The notes under the pieces were generated by a model. It was not told where the DNA came from, ran no database searches, and saw only the letters and a program-made list of their open reading frames with translations. A stretch of 64,000 nucleotides of DNA from Ophiocordyceps camponoti-saundersi (nom. inval.) (taxonomy: Eukaryota > Ascomycota > Sordariomycetes > Hypocreales > Ophiocordycipitaceae), in assembly GCA_003339415.1 (NCBI GenBank), contig PDHQ01000082.1, positions 62,001 to 126,000 on the forward strand. The letters run 5' to 3'. Shown piece by piece: positions 11,004 through 23,477 of this stretch (within the stretch, counting starts at the first letter, position 1; every line of letters begins with the position of its first letter). A program made the position numbers and the translations under genes.

Positions 11004-13365
11004 AAGAAAGCCGAGTCACGTGGTTCTCTCTGATGCTCCCTCAACAGGGGGTGAGAGAGTGTGTCATTTTTTCTCTTCTTTCATTCTTCTTTAGCCGCTT
11101 CGAAGATTCTTGGCTTTTTTCTTTTTCTCTCTCACATGTACCTCACCTTCGTACTTGTTTCATGACGAGAGAGAGAGAAAGAGAGGAAGCGCAAGGCATT
11201 CTGATGCGCCTCTTCTCCCCCCTCCCCTCCTAGCCTGGACCTCAAACCTCGTTTCAACGGTTCGAGGCCTTGTTTCAGGCCCGTCATCTTGTGGCTTGGT
11301 TCCACCACTGGGAACAACCCAGCGCATTATCTTTTCCCCTTACCGTTCGGCTTTTATCCGGGCGTCTATATCCAGGTAGTGCGGGATCGATCAAACGTGA
11401 TCCGTAGCTAAAAAAAAAAAAGAGAAGAAGATTTAAGCGCGCGGATGTATGTATGTAAGTGGCTAAGTGGTGGTGGTAGTAGTATGGCGGCGACCTAGAT
11501 AGGCACCTAGACAGTAGCATGTAGGCACCTTAGTAGGGGTGCATGAGGGCCGGGAGGGGGGAAGGCAAGGAAAAAAAAACGTTCACATTGGACGACGGAT
11601 TCTATTCCTCTTTGCCGCCAGCTTTTCGATATCGATATATCGAGTCTGTACATATATGAAGGCTTGGCTTCTTGGCCCCGATATTCCCTCTTCTTTTTCT
11701 CTTCATTCACTTCTTCCATCCTCGGTGAGGAATTCAGGCGGGGAAATAGTATTGGCAAGGGATAGAGCTGGATCTCTATTCTTTTTCGTTTTCTTCTTCT
11801 TCTTTTGTTCTCTCTGGTCTCTTTCTCTCTCTTATTCCCCCCCCCTCTTCTATAGCATTCCGGTTCAGCCTCCCTGCTATCGATACGATACGAAACGGCT
11901 AAAGCTCCACCACCACACCACACCATTCACATCCACATTCATCCATCCGTCCATCCATCCATCAGAGACGACGACGACGACGACAAAATCTCCGCTACAT
12001 TATTCGCCGCCGGATTCCAGACCGGCTCGGTAGAGGAGGGGAGGGGGCGTGTAAGGAGCAAGTTCGGAACTTGACCCCCAACCACCCACTTCTCTCTCTC
12101 TCTCTCTCTCTCTTTTCTCTCTCACCAAGGCCAGCTTTGCTCTACCGGTAGCCTAGGCGTTCGGTGCATCCCAGTCGACGGCCGGCTTCTTCCCGTCAAT
12201 TCTAACCCCAAGTTCACACACACATACACACCCCCCCCCCCTTCTTTCCCTCTTGCTCCACCTTTGGGCTTTTTACCCCCTCTCCTTGTTACGGCGAGTC
12301 TTGTCTGTGGGGGGAGGCTTATTATAACGATCCTGCCTCGCCTTTTTCTCCCCTCTCCTCTCTCTTCTCACATCGCTGTCAGAACCGGCTTTTCTGAAGC
12401 AAGTCAGGCTCTCTCTCTCTCTCGTTGACGAGTCGTTTTCCTCCTGTGACACACACTCACTCTTTATTTTATTTTATTTCTCTTCCTTCCTTGCCTTTTC
12501 GGTCGATCCCTTGAACAGATCAACTACTACATATAATCTACACTACCGACTCCCTCCTCCTCGTCCTTCTCCACCTCCCCTCTCTTATTGCCGGGACGAG
12601 TCAGCATCGCGGCATATCCTCGGCATAGCGCTCCTTTCTTTCCATTGTCGCCCTTTCAACTCATTCAGCTCCTTCTTCCTTCCAAACAAACCCTCATCAT
12701 CAAACGAGAAGTTGGAACAAGGCAAATCCTTCTTTTCTTCTTCTTCTCATTCTTCTCCGAGTCCAAAGGAACAAGGAAAAGAAAGCAGAAAAAAAAAACC
12801 AATTTACTCCCCGCTTTCTACCGGCCGCGCCACGTGATCGAAACCCATCCATCCCCCTGGGCCGTTGGGGTTTTTTTTTTCACTACGCACACACCCCCTC
12901 TCTTCTCTTGGTGGTTGAACAGACAGATTCCATCGGGAACACATCAGGAACAAGTTCAAGAAGAAGATCAAAAGAGAGGAAAAGAAAGTGGCTGGATAAA
13001 AAATCCGCCTTGCTTCAAAAAAGGGCCAGACGTCACTCTCCTCCTCCTCCTCCTCCTCCTCCTCCTCCTCCTCAACTCCGACAAAAACTTGACTCGACTC
13101 GACCGACTCGCCTCGCCCCGTCGACGAATGCCGCTGCATTGACTCATCTACCGCCACGCCTCCTCCCTTATCACTAACTAACCCCTGTCGGCTTGTCCGA
13201 TTCGCATTTGCGATCCCTCCCGTCCGAAACTACTTGCTCCCCCCCTGCCAGCCGCGTACCGCCGCTCTGACAGTTAGCCCCGCCGCTACCTCCTCCCTCG
13301 GCTTCCCGACGGTACCCTCCGCTCCCCTGAGCCTCTTGTCATCCCTCCCTCTCGTCCGCCGTCCC

Positions 13366-13480
<115 letters not shown>

Positions 13481-13886
13481 TTCTCGGTGGAGAGTTCCCC
13501 TCTGGACGCCCCGACACTCAGCCTCGTGCCCAACGTCACCAACTGACGACCGCCCACGGGCCTCGGCCTCGGGTCACTCGTCCGGAACACATGAGCCTTG
13601 GCCCGCCCTGCTGTCTCTGACACGGCCGCTTGGATAATCATCCTCACTCACTCTCTCTCACTCACATTTACAATTCCCCTCACTCACTCACCTTCTTTGC
13701 TTCTTTCTTCTTAAATACCTTCCTTATACCCCCCCCCGCGCGCCTCACCACCCCCTTCCCTCCCTTGTCATCGAGGGGGAAATTCCTTTTGCTTATATCA
13801 CTTGGCCTTGTTCCTCTCGTTTTACAAACCTCGTCGACGTCAACCTCGTCGTCGTCCCGCTTGCAAAACACAAGACACATCTCATC

Positions 13887-15062
13887 ATGGCTTCACGGCA
13901 TCTATCCCGCGATGAGCTCAACAAGGTCGCTCTCGAGCACTTTGTCTACCAGCCCGTCGGCCGCGACATGATCGCCTACCTCGCCGACGCCGCTCACAAC
14001 GTCATCGCCTGCGACTCGACCCTCTACCCGGCCAGCAGCAGCAGCAGCAGCAGCGACTCTTCCGATCGCCGGCTTCCCCCCACCCCTCCCAGGAGCCCGT
14101 CCGCGGCCGAAGACGACTCCCTGCCGTCGCTCGAGGACTTCATCACCCAGCTCGTCGTCTCGTCCAACGTCCAGGTCCCGACGCTCATGTCGACGCTCGT
14201 CTACCTGACGCGCCTCAAGTCCAAGCTGCAACCCATGGCCCGCGGCCTGCGATGCACCACCCACCGCATCTTCCTCGCCTCGCTCATCCTCGCCGCCAAG
14301 TACCTCAACGACAGCTCCCCCAAGAACAAGCACTGGGCCAACTACACCCACGTCACCACAAACGCCTACTCCTTCGGCTTCAACCGCACCGAGGTCAACC
14401 TGATGGAGAAGCAGCTCCTCTTCCTCCTCGAGTGGGAGCTCCGCATCACCGAGCAGGACCTCTACCGCGAGCTCGACGTCTTCCTCGATCCTCTCCGCAA
14501 CCGCATCGTCGAGCGCCACGCGCGCAAGATGCGCCAGCGTGACGAGAAGCTGCGCCGCCAACAGCAGGACCTGTACTACCCGATCCCGACCTGCTCTTCT
14601 TCGTCCCCTTCTGCTTCTTCTTCTTCTTCTTCTTCTTCATCTCCGTCCGCATCCTCGTCATCTCCCGCCTCGTCTGCGTCGCCTCGCTCTCCCCGGGCCA
14701 CGTCGCGCTCCCGCCACGCCAGCCCGGACCATCAAGCCCGCGGCCGTGGCTCCCTCTCGCCGCCGGGCCTCACCTACAGCAGCTCGTCGAGCTCTTACGC
14801 TTCTTCCGTCGCTTCCAGTCGCCACCCTTCGCGCTCGACGACGCCCAACAAGTCGCACGAACTGCTCCAGCCGCCGGCAACCAATGCCAGCGCCACACCC
14901 TACGACTCGCCCGTCAACATCGTCGACTCGGATCTCCACCAGAGTCTGGCATACGACATGTCTCCGGAGCAATACCTCCAGCTGCAAGAGTTGTCCGCCA
15001 AGAAACGTCAAAAGCGCGGCGTGTGGGGACGTCTGCTGGGCGGGGCCGTCGCCGTCCGATGA
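13887..15062 (+). CDS. PCL-type (Pho85-associated) cyclin
   Basis: Intronless, 391 aa, ATG in a good context (catcATGG). The N-terminal half is a cyclin box of the Pcl1/2 kind: RDMIAYLADAA, then VSSNVQVPTLMSTLVYL, RCTTHRIFLASLILAAKYLND, NKHWANY and NRTEVNLMEKQLLFLLEWELRI (about residues 30-200). Cyclins of this family bind Pho85-type CDKs and in yeast act at G1 and in polarity and phosphate control; related fungal genes influence sporulation. A Ser run (residues 48-55) interrupts the domain, and a long Ser-rich, low-complexity tail encoded by TCT/TCC repeats (14600-14660) follows. The end is basic (KKRQKRG). It lies 6.4 kb from the Cdc2 gene on the same strand; no evidence shows they interact. 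Confidence 0.9.
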   Translation: MASRHLSRDELNKVALEHFVYQPVGRDMIAYLADAAHNVIACDSTLYPASSSSSSSDSSDRRLPPTPPRSPSAAEDDSLPSLEDFITQLVVSSNVQVPTLMSTLVYLTRLKSKLQPMARGLRCTTHRIFLASLILAAKYLNDSSPKNKHWANYTHVTTNAYSFGFNRTEVNLMEKQLLFLLEWELRITEQDLYRELDVFLDPLRNRIVERHARKMRQRDEKLRRQQQDLYYPIPTCSSSSPSASSSSSSSSSPSASSSSPASSASPRSPRATSRSRHASPDHQARGRGSLSPPGLTYSSSSSSYASSVASSRHPSRSTTPNKSHELLQPPATNASATPYDSPVNIVDSDLHQSLAYDMSPEQYLQLQELSAKKRQKRGVWGRLLGGAVAVR

Positions 15063-18000
15063 GCCGCCCCTAACCCTCTTCCCCCCCCCCTCTCATCTCC
15101 CTCTTTTTCACTTCTTCATTTCTTCTCAACATGATTTTCTCATTTTACCACTTAAGACTTTTGTGGAGGAAAAAAAAAACGTGAGGCGAATACGAGAGAG
15201 TTGAGGCGAGGAGTGAGATTAAGAGAGAGAGAGAGTGAGTGTGTGAGATGGAGGACGACGATTTCCCCCGTTCTCGACGACACTCTCTTCCTCTCTCACC
15301 CCCGATTTTAATAACTGGCGATCCATCATGGGCGCCTCCTAATACTATGTGTACAGCCAATTTTGTTACCATACCGGAGTCGACCTTTTTTCTTCTCATC
15401 ATTTTTCTTGTGTCTCCCCCTTTTTCTTCTTTCTCTTCCTCTTCTTCCAGCAGCATGTCCTTCTTCTCTTCTCCGCTCTTTGCCCAGCCCGCAATGAGCG
15501 TATATCTCGGATTAGCCTGGGTGAACAGGCCGGCGTTGGAAATACCTCTTGAGTTGTTCTTTTTTTCTCTCTCTCGGGAATACAGATGAGGCGTTGAAGT
15601 GGAACATTTTTTTCTTCCCTCCTCCTTTCTTTCTTCCTCCCTCTGGAAAAGGGGGGACATTATGGTCATGGACATGTACCGGATTCCCCCCCTTTTCCTT
15701 TTCTTCCTGCCCCCCTTTTCCCCTTTCACTTGTCTCACCCTTCCTACTTGATCCCCTCAGCAACTTATCGTCCTCCTCTTTGAGAGAGAGAGATGGTTAC
15801 CCTTTTTTTTTTGTTCATCATCAGTGGTACAGGTTTCTTTGTTCTTTCCTTTTTTTTACAATGTCATGGCGGAACTGGGACGGGTTTATCTCTTCCTTTT
15901 CTCCCCTTTCTCTCTTACAAACTGAGGCAAAATAATCCCGCCCCTTTCTAAGATACTTTTTTTTTTGGATAGAGAATTTTATCTTTTCTTCCTTCCAGAA
16001 GGCGAAGCGAGTTTGGTGTGTGGAAGAATTAAGCTTGGTAAAAGCCTCCAACTCTGGTCTCCTCGTTGTACCAAGTTTGGGTCTTTGGTATTCTACGCCA
16101 ATATATTGTGCTTCTTTCTTTTGCTTTCCCCCCCTTCTTTGCTTCCCTTATCTTTCCCCATGAATCTTAAAATGGAGATGGTAGAGGAGAGCAGGGGAGA
16201 GAGGAGAGGGGGAGGGAGGGTGTGGTGTTAGTGATGGGGGAATTTCGATAAGAAAGGGGAGGGGCGGGAAGGAAGAAGGATTTACATGCTTGAGAGAAGG
16301 GGGAGAGGTTTGGCGTTGAAGGAAAGAAGGGGGGACTGTTTTTTTTTTCTTTGCATGACAATTATCGGGTTCGTCCGGGGGGGAAGGGAAGGGAATTTGT
16401 CAGGGAGGGAGTTGGTTTTAGTTTGTTGGATGGCTTTGAGGCCGTGGATGCTTTTGCCATGCTTGTGCTATGCCATGCTATGCCATGCTATATGCTATTA
16501 TGCCATGGTATTATGCCATGCCGGTTCCATGCTAATCTTGCTTTGGTACGCTATGCTATGCTATTGAGTTAGTGTGAAGTCTGTTTCGTGGTGGGTTCTC
16601 TCTTTTTTTTTTTAAACTCACTTACGTAGTGCTACGGTATGAATATATGCAATATATTGTATGTATTGTATGTAAGAGAGAATTTGCTGGGTGGGAATTG
16701 GGAAGGGAAGGGAGGGATGGGAATACGGTGTTTGGGGGGTTGGTGAGGATTTGGTGGGGAGGGAACTTGGGAGGCTTGTGGGAGAAAAAGACTTGATGAA
16801 AGGGGTTTAAAAAGGGGGAGATTTTTAGGATTTGTAGATTGATCTTGATTGTACATATATGAAGTAGAGATATGGATGGATGGATGGATGGATGGATGAA
16901 TTCTGAGGGATTTTATATATGGCATCATCGACTAACTCACTGACTGATTGTCGGAGATGGGAATAACCCCCCTCCGAGAAAACCCTCTTCCCATCTTCAA
17001 AGCCTCCGACTTCATCACAATTCACAACTAAGCTAGATTTACTCCATCATCCAATATCCGTAACCTACCACAGAAACCCCAATGGCTTTCCGAAAGTCAG
17101 AAAAAAAAAAGAGTGGCTTTCCCGGCTTTAGTATCCGTCACACGGGGCCGCCGGCGAGAATAGCGGGGGGGGGGGGAAAATATGACGTAAGGCCCGTCAC
17201 GGGTGACTACCCCGCGCAGAGGCCGTGACCCGGTCGGCGGCCCCACCACGCCGGGATGTATGTGGTCATGTGATTTCCGATGCGGTTTTTCCGGGCGTCG
17301 TGTTTATTTGTACGGACTCTTTGAACAGGATGGCGGGAAAAAAGAAGAGCTCACGCACTTGGTAAGGCTAGTAGGATATGAGGCTGTATAGAAGTGATTT
17401 ATTCCATTCTATCCATACTTCATCACCAAGTAAGAGGATACTCGATCACAGGTTACAGATGCAACCATCTACCATCCTCAACATACATACATGCTATTCA
17501 ACTCGTAGACTTTCATCACAAGCAGTTGAAAATACCTCACCGACTCATCTCCTCTAATTTCCCACTCACGCACGAGATTCACACACGTACGTGTAAGAGA
17601 TACCTTCCGTACATGACTTGCACTTCATCTTGAATTCGCTTCATGTCCATGACTTGCAGCCCCGATCAGCCTGAACTTGAACATCACTTCCAAGAGTCTC
17701 CAACTCACTTCCCTGGCATGATTTACATACATGACTTATCATCATCCGAACCATTTTTACATGATCAACTTTGCACGATTCGCTATACATGACTTGTGTG
17801 CATGATTTACATGACACGACAACATCATCATTATAGGTACGTCACTGACGAGGCAGACACCAGAAGAGGCCCAGAATATAGCAATAAAAGCCATCGTCGA
17901 AATCTTCACGTAATCTCTTCAACAGACCTCAACAGACCTTAACACGTTCTACAGACAAAAAAGTCACATTCTCTTCTGTACAAAGATTCTGGTATAAATC

Positions 18001-18118
18001 TATTTAGCCATACTCACACGCCTGACCAGGAAAGGCAAAAAAAGCGACCATCATCCCCGTCCCCTTTCAACCTCAAGTAGAAGATAGGATCGCAATAAGA
18101 ATCATCTATCTCACGCTG
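15063..18118. other. Intergenic region between cyclin and Cu-ATPase genes
   Basis: Three kb without a supportable gene. The left part is pyrimidine-rich probable 3' UTR of the cyclin. There is a TGCTATGCCA-type minisatellite (16455-16563), a GGAT repeat (16872-16897), a 10-nt G run near 17165, and from 17640 to 17830 a diffuse repetition of the phrase CATGACTT/CATGATTTACATGA. The right end holds the probable 3' UTR of the Cu-ATPase gene. No tRNA found. Confidence 0.5.
16455..16563. repeat. Imperfect minisatellite based on TGCTATGCCA
   Basis: Phrases such as tgctatgccatgctatgccatgc recur with point changes and a small interruption (ccggttccatgctaatcttgctttggtac) to about 16563. Non-coding; unit about 10 bp. 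Confidence 0.75.
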
Positions 18119-18509
18119 CTATCCCCCCTCCTCCTCTTCCTGCTCGCCCCTACGCCTCCGGAACCCGAGACCGGGAACACCGGAGCGGAGAGACAGACTG
18201 CTAAGCACGACGCTGATACTCGACAGCGCCATCGCCAGCGCCGCCCACACCGGATCGAGTCGCACGTGACCCCCTGACGACGTCCGCAGAGGCCATAGAC
18301 ACCCGGCAGCCAGCGGCACCGCCAACAGGTTGTAGACGAGGGCCCAGCAAAAGTTGACCTTGATCCGCGATAGCACCGCCTTGCTGAGGTCCAGCAACGT
18401 CACCACTGCGGATAGCTTCGACGTCGCCAGCACGAAGTCGGCGCTGGAGATGGCCACGTCGCTGCCTGAGCCGATGGCGATGCCCACGTCGGCTCGCGTG
18501 AGGGCCGGC

Positions 18510-18542
<33 letters not shown>

Positions 18543-21500
18543 ATCGCCCGCCGCCGTGTCGAGTAGCCGTTGTTATTATCATTATTAACATTATCGTCAT
18601 TGTTGTTGTTGTTGTTGATATCGACGCCGTCGCCGCCGCCGCCGCCGCCGCCGCCGTGGAGCGTCTCCTGCAGCATCGCCACCTTGGCCGCCTTCTCCGA
18701 CGGTAGCACCTCGGCCAGCACGTTGTCCGGCGCTATGCCCACCTGCAGCGCCACAGCTTGCGCCGTCGTAACGTTGTCGCCCGAGAGCATCCAGACGTGC
18801 GTGCCGCGCCGGCGCAACGCCCTCACCACCGCCACCGCCTCGCGTCGCACCGGGTCTGACACCGCCAGGGCCCCCGCCAGCTTCCATTTGCCCCCCTCCG
18901 ACGTCCGCGCCGCCACCAGGGCCACCGACTTGGCCTCGCCCTTCCACACCGCCAGCACGTCCACCACGTGCGGCGGCAGGCTGGCCCCCAGGTCGCGCAT
19001 CAGGTGCTCGTTGCCCACGGCCAGTTCCGCCCCCGCCAGATCCTTGTAGCCGGCGCGCATCCCCTTGCCCGGCAGCTCCTCGACCTTCGCCAGCGGCGCC
19101 GACTCGACCCGGGGCCCGCAGAAGCGGACCGCCGCCCGTGCCATCGGGTGTCCGCTGTTCTCCTCCGCCGCCTTGAGCCCGGACAGCAGGGTCCGCTCGT
19201 CGATGCCATCGATGCTCCCGTCCGGGAAGAGGGCCGAGTCTGTCACGCGCGGCTCTCCCCCGACCGTGAGCGTGCCCGTCTTGTCGAAGACGACGCAGTC
19301 GATCTTGCTCGCCTTCTCAAACGCCTCGCCGCCGCCCTTGGCCAGGATGCCGTTCTGGGCCGCGATGCCGCCTCCGACGAAAATGGCCGTCGGCGCCGCC
19401 AGCGCCAGTCCGCACGGGCAGGCCACCACGAAGACGGCGATGGCGAACTGGAAGGCGAAGGCGGCCGCGCCCCCCGACCGGTTGAGCTCCTCGTCCGACA
19501 CCCGGCCCGTCGCCGCCAGCGCCAGCCACGTGATCCACGTCACGACGGCCACGAGCGTCACCACCGGCACAAAGTATGACGTCAGCAGGTCGGCCACCTG
19601 CTCGACCGGCGCCCGCTTCGTCTGGCCCTCGCGCACCACCTCGACGATCTGGTCCAGCATCGACCGCCCGCAAGTGCCCGTCACCCGCACCGTCACGGCG
19701 TCCCCCTTGTTCACCGTGCCGGCGTAGACCTCGTCGCCGGGCCGCTTCTTGATGGGCCGCGACTCGCCTGTAAGACTCGACTCGTCCAGGCTCGTCTCGC
19801 CCGTGACGATGACCCCGTCGGCCGCCGGCGAAGAGCCGTTGGGCACGCGTATCAAGTCGCCGTGCTCCAAGAGGTCGACCTTGACCACTCTCGTCTGCGC
19901 GCTGCCCAGCTTGTCCGTCTCGATCAGCAGGGCCGTGCTCGGACGCAGCTTCGCCAGGGCCTCCACCGCGTCGCCCGTCTTCGACTTGCTGTAGCCCTCG
20001 ATCAGCCGGCCGGCGAGGAGGAAGAGCGTCAGGAAGACGACCGAGTCAAAGTAGAACCGGCTCTCCGGCACGTGCGTCTCGTGCCTGACCGCGGCGGCCA
20101 CCATCTCGGCCACGGATGAAAAGTAGGCGATGGTGGTACCGAGCGAGATGAGCATGTTCATGCTGCCGAACTTGTAGAAGCGCTGCAGCAGCGGCGTCCG
20201 GCTGTTACCACGCCACAGCGTGCGGAGCTCCTTGACGGCCCTCACGTGGAAGACGTCGGCGGCGAAGAAGTAGACCGGCGTCGCCAGGAGGCAGAGCATC
20301 ACTTCGTTGAGGCTCAGGCCCGACGTCCAGGGCTTCATGAGGAAACGGCGGACGGGGTCCGACTCGGGCACCAGGCTCATGTAGACGATTCCGAGGACAA
20401 AGGTCGGCACGGCGATGACGGCGGTGAGCATCTGCCGACGAAAGAGCTGGCGCTGATGACGGGCGCGGATCGCCCTGGACCGCTCCTCGAGCGTCGGCGG
20501 GTGGTAGACGGAGGCGCTCAGGGAAGGATCCGTGGCCTCGATGGCGCCGAGGATGTGGCGGATCGTCAGATGGGGCACTTCCGGGAGATAGCGAACGCGC
20601 AGCCGGGGCAGCTCCGGCGTAGGCTCCTGGAGGATCTCGACGCGGCCGGGCCCTAGGTTGCGCAGGGACTGGCAGATCCTGTCCGGGCAGCGCGGGCAGA
20701 AGATGCCGTCGACTTGGATCTCGATCTCGCGCTCGGCGGCGGCGCGGCGCTGCTTCTTGACGTCGACGACGGAGTTGAGGACGGCGTCGTAGCCGAGATC
20801 CTCGATGGCGTCGACGATGTCGCGGGCGCGGTTGGGGTCGGTAAAGTCGACGGTGGCGCTGTTTGACACGAGGTTCACGACGATGTTCGAGACCCAGGGG
20901 TTCTTGCGGACTTCGCCGGTGATTGTATTTACACAGACGGCGCATGTCATGCCGCCAATGGACAGCGTGGCGCGCATTTGAGGCGCCGCGCCGTCGTCTT
21001 CGTCTTCGCCGGGGACCAGAACGCCTTCCAAGGGCACCGTCATCGTCGTCGCCGTCGTCGGGCTGCCCTCCTGGGTGCTGGAGGCCAGAGACAGGGTGCG
21101 AACGAGGCGGATGCGGTCCTCAGACATGCGGCTCTGATCGTGGCCTGTGCCCGACTTGCAGGCCTCGCAGTTCTGTAGGTGAGCGGCGGCGAGCGAGGTC
21201 GGGTCCGAGGCCGGCGACGACTTATTGCGCCATAGCCGCGACCAGAGGTCAAAGGTGCCGTAGCCCGGGGCGGCACGCGGATCCTCCTCGTTCTGGGCAA
21301 TGGCACTGAGGTCAACAGCAGGCACGGCGGATGAGTCAACAGCGCAGATGTCGAAGCCGACGTCGTTGAGCGTCCGGCCCATGCTCCGTATAAAGTCGGG
21401 TGAAGCATCCTCGTGCTCGACAGTGACGACCGACGTCACCACGTTGGGCGAGACCCAAAGCACCTTTGAACGGTACTCATCGTGCAGCAGGCGCTTGATG

Positions 21501-21574
21501 AGGGCGACGCATGACGGACAGTGAAGGTTGCCGAGGAGGAATGAGGTCGTAACGGTCTTTGAAGAGGGTGCCAT
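18119..21574 (-). CDS. Cu(+)-transporting P1B-type ATPase with three N-terminal metal-binding domains
   Basis: Single exon, 1151 aa, starting at the ATG at 21574 (three codons inside a longer open frame whose first codon is GTG). In order: three HMA-like domains with CPSC (residues 19-22), GGMTCAVC (about 207-214) and FCPRC (about 300); membrane helices; SLTGES actuator loop; VACPCGLALAAP, the CPC metal site of TM6; DKTGTLTVGG phosphorylation site; SGHPMARAA nucleotide site; and MVGDGINDAPALTRADVGIAI. This is a copper exporter or secretory-pathway copper pump like fungal CrpA/Ccc2. Just before GDGINDAP sits a Gly8 plus Asn/Asp-rich insert encoded by CCG and GTT triplet repeats (18570-18660), unusual inside the P domain. 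Divergent from MET10. Confidence 0.93.
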
Positions 21575-23477
21575 GGCGCGCACCTCGCCAACGGCCAGAA
21601 AAGCGATGTAGGATTAAAAGTAGAAGCTTTGGAAGAAGAAGAATGATATGAAGAGAGATGAAAGAGAAAGCGAGTCAGGGGAAAAAAGAGAGAGAGAGAG
21701 AGAAAGAGAGTCTGTACGGATGGGGCAACGGATGCGATGGGCGGCCGCGAGGGAGGCTCCGAGTAAGACGAAGGAGCGATAACCAGACCGAGACACTGGC
21801 CTCGAGGCTATCGAACCGGTAGCGAAACCAATAAAGTCAAGCAGGAAGAGAGAGTCGAAGGAGAAAAAGACGTCGCCGCATTCTGTTTAATAGGGAGGTA
21901 AGGAAAGGTACTGTTTGCGCCGCAGCGGGGAAGCAAAAAAAAACGCACAAATGTCGCAGCGTGGAGGCATTCGTATCCGTCTGCATGGCTGCGCAGTAGA
22001 CCCTGACCGAGTTCTGTATGTATGTATGTATGTATGTATGTGTGTGTATACGAGCATTACACACATACACACGCACACATATGCAACAGATGTTGCCCGT
22101 TGGCTTTGGGACGAGAACGATTCGAACGAGGCTACCTATGTATGCGTTGTCGTTTTTGGGTCCACCTTCACTCAACTCGAGAGGGAGAAACGCGAGGTCG
22201 AGTGAAGAAACAATAAAGGGAAAAAAAAAGGAAATATACAAGACGCGTTGAGAAGAAAAGACTGGTAGGGCTGAGGAATGCACTGGCTCACCTCGTGTTT
22301 AGCGCAAAATTCGCTCAAGGACGATGACAGAATGGTCAACCTGTAAGGACAAAGGATTAGTTATCGTCGGAGAAGACGCCAGACCCGAATCGAAGGATCC
22401 TGAATCACGAGCCGATGGATTTTTTTTGCGGGGGAGGCAGAGAGGAAAAAGGAAGATGGAGAATGTTTGTGTGTGTGTGTGTGAACGAAGCATCACGTGG
22501 ATCACACTGTATTGAGCATCCCATCACACGGTGGCATTTCCCTTACAAAGTTTGCTACGTTATCGCCATATTCGTACAGTGCGGTGCTACCCCCTGTCTG
22601 TTCCATTTAAACTGGCCAATCAACATCGCCGTGCAAGACGAAAGCGGAAGCGCCGCCCAGCTCGGCTCGGCCATGCAACCGACGTTAATATTGTCAATGA
22701 TATCGCCATCTGCCTCCCACCTCATTAATAAATACAGATACATTCACACAGACATGTATGTATACCTATATTCACGTGCAAGTAGTGAATATTAACAAAA
22801 TCAATCTTCTTTCTTAAACAACATTTCTCTCCCCGCAACTCTAATCCCTATTTCTACATATACATACTCCTTCCCGCCGTTTTCCCCCACCCACCCGTTA
22901 AGCCGCTAACAATCGATTCATCCACTGAGTCACCCAGACCAGCCATGAAAGCTTTGTCAGCATCTTTCCCCAATTGGCCTCCGCAAAAATCGGCAAAAGC
23001 GGGTCTCCCGCGTGGGCGCCAGGGTTTCTTGCATCATTGGCGCTAGCCGCTTTCGGCATGCTTCAATTGCGTGATTCTCCCCGACCTCATCGTCACCGGC
23101 GCCGGCAGGGAGAGAGACAGAGAGAGAGAGAGAAAGAGAGGCAAAAGGAGAAAATCAGAGAAACAAAAACCGCCGACGCTACTCTCTCTCGATTTATAAA
23201 GATTCATCATCTTGAGAGGGGGCAGACAGTAAACAGTGGGATAATCAAAACCTCCCTCTTGTCTTCATCCTCCCTCCCATCTCATGTTCCATCTCTTCTG
23301 CCTCCCTTTATTCCATCTGTCTTGAATCTACCCATCTTCTGCTTTCTACATCCGGCCAAACAGCCCTTATTTCATCTCATCCCATTTCAACTGAAAAGAA
23401 GAAACAAAAGAAACAAAAGAAAAGGCAGGAAATCCTCAAAAATCAAAACCTGGTTTCGGGATTCTTCCTCCGGCGAA
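21575..23477. promoter_or_regulatory. Divergent intergenic region between Cu-ATPase and MET10
   Basis: 1.9 kb between two divergent start codons. Contains an AG repeat (21688-21708), one GTACGGAT octamer (21714), a GTAT repeat (22015-22040) followed by CA-rich DNA, and a TG run (22468-22482). The open frame upstream of MET10 from 22974 is low-complexity (RE/KE-rich) and is taken as leader sequence, not protein. No copper- or sulfur-regulator site could be assigned with confidence. Confidence 0.45.

Noticed and set aside
22974..23477. N-terminal extension of MET10 by 168 codons
   Set aside because: The extension is RE/KE- and Lys-rich low complexity and reads through promoter-like repeats; the ATG at 23478 gives a normal Met10 N-terminus.
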